DNA of 64,000 nt from Thalassia testudinum. Lineage: Eukaryota; Streptophyta; Magnoliopsida; Alismatales; Hydrocharitaceae. Each line of letters opens with the position of its first letter. Position 1 is the stretch's first letter. The notes under the pieces were generated by a model. It did not search any database and was not told the DNA's origin. It worked only from the letters and a program-made list of their open reading frames with translations. Shown here in pieces: positions 57,990 to 64,000 of this stretch. The translations under genes and the position numbers were made by a program. Location of the stretch: contig JAZHRO010000039.1 of assembly GCA_037157565.1 (NCBI GenBank), forward strand, positions 46,624,001 through 46,688,000. The letters run 5' to 3'.

Positions 57990-59890
57990 AGTTGGGAAAA
58001 TAAAAAATAAGTTTTTGTTGCTCTTTCATGAACAAGCTGTAGCCATCTTCATATAGAGAGAGGGCCTTGGGATAAAAGAAAAGTAATAATACATTTACCA
58101 AAAAAAAGAGAGCTAAAAATAGCAAGACAACCAAACCTAATTAATTTGACCCTAAAATTATCTAATCTAATTTATTCTTTAACACACCCCTTACGTTGGA
58201 GCATGTAAAATCCAACTTGTTATAAGAAATAAAAATGATAGACATCTAGAGGAGCATGCAGTAAATTAGAGGAGTAGATGGTGGTTGTAGCAGAAGTAGC
58301 ATCTGTAGTAGAACATGTAACAATCCCAAGCAAATATAGGAGATTCGGGAGTGGGTCTTTCCCACATGGAAACTTGAAGTGAGCCTCTCTTAGAGACCTC
58401 GAGTGAGCTTCTCTCATGTTAGGACCTCGAAGTGGGCCTTTCTTTTGGAGACACTCGAGTGAGCTTCTTGTATGGGGGCCTCAAAGAATGAGTCTCCTAT
58501 AAATGAGCTCCATAATAGGCTCTCATACATACCCCTTCTTTTTTTTATTACATCAACCACCTTCCTTTTTTTCCTTCTTTTTCTTTTGTTTATTTTGTAA
58601 ACCTAAGTAACAAATGACATAACAAAAACATAGCGGGCTAAAGATGCAAAAAGTCCAAAAGAATAGGGTTTCATAAAACCTAATAGATTTATTATGCACT
58701 GCCGTTAAAGCAAATCCAAGGGGTTTGGCATGCATGCGATCTTTCACGAAATCTTCATCGGATGAGATCATCACACATCAATCCCGGCGATGGGCCTCGG
58801 AAGGTCATCAAAAGATTTATATGGGTGGGAGGCATTATTTAGCCATTATCATCCGTTGCATAGGAGGGAAGATCGATAGTCGATCAAGCAGGCATAGAGG
58901 AAAGCAGGGATTTGGTGACCCAATTCCACCGCAGGGGGTGTACATTTGGGGGGAGGATGGTGCTCCTAACTATGCATTAGAATTTCTAGAGTCACAAGAT
59001 TTGCTGTCCTGCTCTGGGGCCCCCCTTTCACTAGGGCCTTTTGCTCTATTTATAACATGGGGGGGGGGGGGACCCTCACTTGATGGTCTCTAATACCCCT
59101 ATTGTCAAACTACTTGTTAGCTGTTAAGGTATAGGTGGTCAGGTTCATCTTATCGTATCTCCTGCCCTAGCTGCGCTGAATCTTGTGGTAGGTTGGGTAG
59201 GTTCTGGTTGGGATCTGGCTTGTCTTAGGCGGGACGGGTGGAACCAATTCTGCCTGTTTACCCTGTAGTCGGGTAGTCGGATCCTCTATTGGGTCATGTG
59301 TGGAGTTTTAGATCCAAGAGTAATTTTTGCCCCTCATCACTCGATAATTAGACACTCTTCCTCCATCATCTCATCGACATCTAGGTGCCATCACCTTCAG
59401 CTTTGATTGCTAAGACTATGGTGTGGTGGATCTCTATACAGCCGCCCATGGGCTCTTTCACCCTCGAGGAGAAGTGCCTCATCAACATTGAAAGAGGCTT
59501 CGGGGGGCTTGATAAGGCCGAACGGAGGTTTACCAGGGGTGCAACGATGCCAACAACATGAATCTGGCTAGTCGAAGGTTGGAGGAGCTAAATTGGGGAA
59601 CCTTGAGGATGAGTAGGACATTGGCATTATAGCCATTGGGCGACGTCGTCGGGGCCTTTTGGTGGTAGCCTTGGTAGGGGGCTTACACCTATTGGTTGTT
59701 ACCCCCTCTCCATGCGCATGCAAAGAGGTTATGCACTTGTGGAGAGGGGGTAAAGGTAGCAATCATGGTTTCTCTCTCTCTTTCTCATGGGATTTAGGGT
59801 TTCTTTCTTAACAGGATTAAATCGGCTTTAATATCATGTTGGTAAAATAAAAATAGACTTTGTTGTTCTTTCATAAGTCTTAGTCCTCTT
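57990..59890 (-). mobile_element. Pol-less copia-derived LTR element 2, truncated
   Basis: The left LTR is about 57990-58184, followed on the + strand by CACCCCTTACG, a purine tract on the - strand. At the right, the mutated primer site TGATATTAAAGCC (- strand, 59836-59824; three transitions from TGGTATCAGAGCC) adjoins 54 bp of LTR (59837-59890), which is then cut by the LTR of element 3. The interior shares blocks with element 1 (CATGGAAACT, GAGTTTCTC/GAGCTTCTC repeats), so both come from one family. No pol is present. A 13-G run lies at 59059-59071. Confidence 0.6.
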
Positions 59891-60189
59891 TGTTGGGTGG
59901 TGAAAAATGTCTTTTTATTTTTTCATTAACTGTAAAGGTGTTATATTTTCCCTAGTGCTTCTCTATATAAAGGCACGTAGGGCCTTCAATAATAAAATAA
60001 TTCACTTCGGTCTTAACATGGTATCAGAGTAGTGGCCCTAGACCGCTGCCCTATACTACCACTCAAAACCCTAGCCCCCAAAAGACACCACTAAAGCCAT
60101 TTCTTCCCCTTCTACTTTCTGCTTTTCGGTGACTCGTTTCCCGTTGTTGCTGGTCGGCAACCTTGCTGCGGTGCCCCTTACTGCGACCA

Positions 60190-60597
60190 TTTACCAAGGT
60201 TCGAAATGCCAATTTTGACACCGTGTCGATAAAATTCTAAGTATGCATTTCATGGGCATGCCGAGGGCATGTCATGGAAATGCCTGTTTTTCGATGGGCA
60301 TGCCAAGGGCACGTCGTGGAAATGTCGACAAAAAATCACATAAATACTCAAAATAATATCAATTTCAGAAAATAATGATTTGTGTAACAATATCGAAGCC
60401 CAAAATCGTGTGTATGTGTTAGTAGCAAGGTGGGCACCACCATTGGCATACGGCAGCATGCCGCCCCTTTTGTCGGCTTGCCGTCGAAATCATTGGCATG
60501 TCGCCGGCATCCTTGTAAATCGATACTTTAACCGTGTCGACACAACCCCCTCCCCAAAATAGCCTTACCAATGGCATGCTGTCGGCATTTAAATCAC
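60190..60597. mobile_element. Possible MITE-like insertion in the copia leader
   Basis: The left GGTTCGAAATGCC and right (reverse complement) GATTTAAATGCC ends are similar. The interior has repeated GGCATGCC words, with a 44-bp direct repeat (60,250 and 60,294), and CCGTGTCGA on both sides. No clear target duplication was found. Confidence 0.35.
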
Positions 60598-60927
60598 TGC
60601 ATTTGACCCCTGCAGTGCCTCTTTAGCGCTGTTGGGGTCGTCGATGGCCACGTAGAAGCTGCAGGACTTGATCTCCATCATTGTCACCGTTGCCTTGCCT
60701 AAGTGCCCCCCCGAGCATCCCCTCCCTCATCGTCTCTCGTCGGTGATCCTCAGTGTCGCCTACAACCAGCGACAACACCAACAACAAACAAAAAAAAATA
60801 TGGTTTGCAGGGGGTTTAATGGTTTAACCCTCTTGCAAGTTGTTGGTTGATGATTTGATTTTTTCCAGATCTATGAAGGATTGATCTCTCTACTGATCTT
60901 CGTTATTGAACCTACAAATCGAGTTTT

Positions 60928-61740
60928 GTGGAACACTCGAAGATTGAGACTGTTGACCTGATGAGGCATGCGACTACCACAGGTGGACATTTTGGTATGC
61001 AAGGTACTTTGATCAAGTTAGATGGTACCAACTTTATGTTATGGTCAACATCTTCTACCCGATTTGTGGGTTCATATCGGAAGCGATATATATTGACTAT
61101 GAATGTACCTGCGGTGAAGTTCGCAAACTGGGAGGCCGACTAAACAACATGAAAGAGAATATTGCAAAGCAAGTCGTCATATTCTCCAACAAAGATGTGG
61201 AAGGTCTTACATGAGATACATTCTCATGTAAGCAATACTGGATGCTTATATGAGGTCTTGGAGGATCTGCATACCTTTAAGAAGGGAACTATCATTGGCT
61301 AATTTTTATGGGTCTATGAAGAATCGCTGGGATGAATAGGATCTACCTCAGCTTGTTTCTTCTGATGTGGCTATTATGACTAAGCAACGTGAGAATATAC
61401 GGTTTGGTCAGATGCTTGCTGCATTTAGGCTTGAGTATAAGGCTATTAAAGATCACTTTATGACTCTGGAGATTCTTTCTACCCCTGCATAGATTGATGC
61501 TAGGTTGTCTCATCTGGAGACGACTGAGCCTGTTTCACTCCTAAAGTCTTTCCATGGCTACTTTTGGTCGTGGCAGAGGTAACTCAGGTGGCAGGGGGAG
61601 AGTACGTGGAGCCTGAGGAGGTGGTCGTGGACATCTAGGATTGTTTTGTGAGCACCGTCACAAAACCTATCGCACCATTGATCAATGTTGGGTGAAGCAT
61701 GGCTATCCTCCTAGCCGTCAGGTGAATCAGGTGTCTTATA
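60928..61740 (+). pseudogene. Copia gag (decayed)
   Basis: ATG 60928 opens MEHSKIETVDLMRHATTTGG, then LIKLDGTNFMLWS, the usual start of copia gag. A stop at 61141 is followed by many more. The knuckle region near 61,650-61,720 reads CEHRHKTYRTIDQCWVKHG, with the second Cys lost. Confidence 0.7.
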
Positions 61741-61879
61741 ATCAGGAAGCAAAAGATGATCAATAGAGCTCACAGGTTTTGATTTGTAAAGAGAAGTATG
61801 AGAGACTGGTGGCTCCTTTGCTTCACGTGCTACTAGAGCTTCTACTAGTCAGCCGGCAGGTATTGCTACTTTTGTTCAT

Positions 61880-62700
61880 GGGGCTCGTGCTCTTGGTTAG
61901 CAGACTTAGGTGCTTCTCATATTATAGGAGATAATGCATTATTTTCGTCTCTTAGATCCCTTGATAATCTTGCGCATGTAGTAGCAAATGGTCCCTTGTC
62001 ACTATTGATTGGGCTTGGTGATATTTCTCTTCCTCCCAATTTACCCTTATTAGATATTATGCATGTTCTTAAATTTGCATTGAATCTTATGTCAATTAGT
62101 CAGATTACAAAGGCATTGAAATGTCAGGCAGTTTTTCATGACTCATTCTTTTTGCAAGACCTCCAAATGAGGAAGCGGATTGGTGGAGGATTTGAGTAAG
62201 ATGGTCTCTACCACCTTTACATCCCTTCTGATCATGCTGCTACTGCTGGTGCTACATCCTCTCTTCAGTGGCACCTTCGCCTTGGTTACCCTAGCATTCT
62301 CGCTCTTCATCGCTTATTTCCTGATTCCTTTCGATGTGAGGCTTGTCAACTGGGCAAGTATCATAGGGTTTCTTTTCCTAACTCAAATAAAAGATCTAAG
62401 TCTCCATTTGCTTTAGTACATGGGGAATTATGGGGCCCAGGTCAAGAGTGTTTTTTCGTTATTTTCTTATTCCGGTTGATGATTGTACTAGAGCATTTGG
62501 GTTTTCATGTTAAAAGAAAAATCAGGAACTTCTGTTGTAATAAAGAAGTTTGTTGCTGAAATAAAGACTCAATTTTCTCGCACCATATGTATGTTTAGAA
62601 TTGATAATGGTCGTGAGTTTGTTAATGATGAGTTGTCTCGCTTTTTTGCTTCTCTTGGGATTGTTTATCAGACTTGTGTTCATACACCCTAACATGATGG
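61880..62700 (+). pseudogene. Copia protease and integrase (decayed)
   Basis: The protease active site reads LADLGASHIIGDN (DSG has become DLG) near 61,900-61,935. The pre-integrase zinc module reads HLRLGYPSILALHRLFPDSF and RCEACQLGKYHRVSFPNSN (62,265-62,390), with the second His replaced by Tyr. The integrase core is visible at 62,590-62,692: FRIDNGREFVNDELSRFFAS. Frames change repeatedly. Confidence 0.75.
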
Positions 62701-64000
62701 GGTGCTGAATGCAAATTGGGACACTTGATGGATGTTGCTCGTACCTTGATGTTTCACATGCATGTTCCTTCTCAGTATTGGTATGATGTAGTGCTTATCT
62801 GATAAATACAGTTCCTTCTTATGCTCTAGATGGGAAGAGTCCCTATTCTTGTTTTCGGACTGTGAGCTTTTTTCTTTGCTGCTAAAACCATTTGGATGTG
62901 TCTACTTTATTCATTGTTTTAAGGTGGATAAGCTTGCTCCATGATCTGGTTAGTGTATTTTTCTTGGGTTATGCTACGACTCAAAAAGGGTACAGATGCT
63001 TATGATCTGAGGGCACATCAGTTTTATGTTAGTGTAGATGTTATGTTTTTTGAGGATAATGCTTACTTTACTTTTAATGGCAGTTCTCCTACTGTTGGTG
63101 TGCCTTTACCTGTCCCCTCTGCTCTGCCACCATAGCCCTTTGAGCCATCCCATGATACTACCTTTGATACACCATTTTTTATCCTTGTACTTATTAAAGT
63201 CCTCAACCTGAGTAGCCTTTGATGACCATCCCTACTCAATCTCGTGCTGATGCTACAGACTCTACTGGAGGCTCCTCCTTGCCTCCTACTTAGGTATTTG
63301 AGGTAACACAGTTGGATATTTTCATTGCTCATAGAAAGGGTCAACGGTCTTGTGCTAAGCATTCTATTTCCAACTTTATATCACTTGTTCACTTATTCCA
63401 GGGAAACATCTATCCTATGCTGTGGACAGTTATTCTATACCATGAAATCATACAGAGGCTTTTCAATATCCATCCTGGACCCTAGTTTTGGAGGAAATGG
63501 TGGCTCTTTAGTCGCGCAATACTTGAGAGCTTGTTGAACTACCCCCAGGTGCAACCATTGTGAGGTGTAGGTGGGTGTTCACCTGGAAATGTCGATCATA
63601 TGGATCTGTTGAATGGTATAAGGTAAGGCTCGTAGCCAAAGGATATAGACTGACCCTTGGGGTGGACTATTTTGAAATATTCTCACCAGTGGCACGTTTG
63701 AACTCAGTCAAGATACTTCTTTCATTAGTTGTCAATAGTGGATGACGTACCCTAACTTGACATTAAAAATGCATTTCTATATGGTGATTTTCATGAAAAG
63801 ATGTATATGCAGCAACCTCTAGGCTTTGTTACTCAGGGGGAGTGTCAGAAGGTGTATAGGCTGAGAAAAGCAATTTATGGGTTGAAACAAAATCCACGTG
63901 CTTGGTTTGAAAGGTTCAATGGGGCGGTTCAGGAGTGTGGTTTCCAAAGATCCATTGCCAATCATTCTATTTTTACTATGCATGGTGAGAATGGGTCATT
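62701..64000 (+). pseudogene. Copia integrase end and reverse transcriptase start (decayed)
   Basis: Integrase tail words (CVYFIHCFKVDKLAP, VFLGYATTQKGY-like) lead to an RT start at about 63,560: WVFTWKCRSYGSVEWYKVRL, VAKGYRLTLGVDYFEIFSPV and ARLNSVKILLSLVVNSG. It continues past a stop at 63,743 through frame changes (KAIYGLKQNPRAWF near 63,870-63,910) to the window edge. The YVDD catalytic motif lies beyond it. Confidence 0.75.

Larger units (their letters stand above)
59891..64000 (+). mobile_element. Decayed Ty1/copia element, 3' end beyond window
   Basis: The 5' LTR is 59891-60018 (128 bp, TGTTGGGTGG...TCTTAACA, with TATATAAAGG at about 59,973), followed by the primer site TGGTATCAGAGT (60019-60030). 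Then come gag, protease, integrase and RT in copia order, all with stops and shifts. Lies in SCC3 intron 18 on the sense strand. The short LTR is an inference from the repeat start TGTTGGG; the 3' LTR is not in the window. Confidence 0.75.

Overview
This is nuclear DNA of a flowering plant. The evidence is a spliced host gene with GT-AG introns and plant-type LTR retrotransposons primed by initiator tRNA-Met, mostly decayed by stops, frameshifts and C-to-T type changes. The species cannot be fixed from this window; a monocot is possible but not shown.

Bases 1-33,565 are a transposon mosaic. From 1 to about 8,640 lies the 3' half of an Athila-type Ty3/gypsy element (+ strand: reverse transcriptase/RNase H, integrase, long 3' spacer, 3' LTR). 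Its integrase is split by a 2.7 kb solo LTR with a perfect 5-bp target duplication. From about 8,680 to 18,125 lies an internally deleted gypsy element on the - strand, with the same kind of 2.6 kb LTR. Its gag is split by a further solo LTR of that family. Another solo LTR of the family is at 21,216-23,883. A MITE (24.5 kb), a possible solo LTR (27.2-28.6 kb), an unrelated 1.7 kb solo LTR (28,900-30,596, perfect target duplication) and a gag-only gypsy remnant with a hAT insertion (30.9-33.6 kb) follow.

The only host gene recognised is SCC3, the STAG/stromalin subunit of cohesin. It starts at 33,792 on the + strand. Eighteen exons, coding 892 residues in an unbroken frame, can be placed up to 55,108; the last ~200 residues must lie beyond the window. 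Two E2F-type sites lie within 130 bp upstream of the ATG, as expected for an S-phase gene. Intron 11 (9.2 kb) holds LINE pieces, a SINE-like tRNA-derived repeat and a complete gag-only copia insertion. Intron 18 (at least 8.9 kb, open at the window end) holds two pol-less copia derivatives and a decayed full copia element that runs off the end.

The most unusual signal is not a gene. LTRs of several apparently unrelated families carry GACGTC (C-box) palindromes placed exactly 20 bp apart, often in a fixed 20-12-20 grid. In the 2.7 kb LTR family the grid lies beside a stem-loop whose arms show compensatory substitutions between copies.
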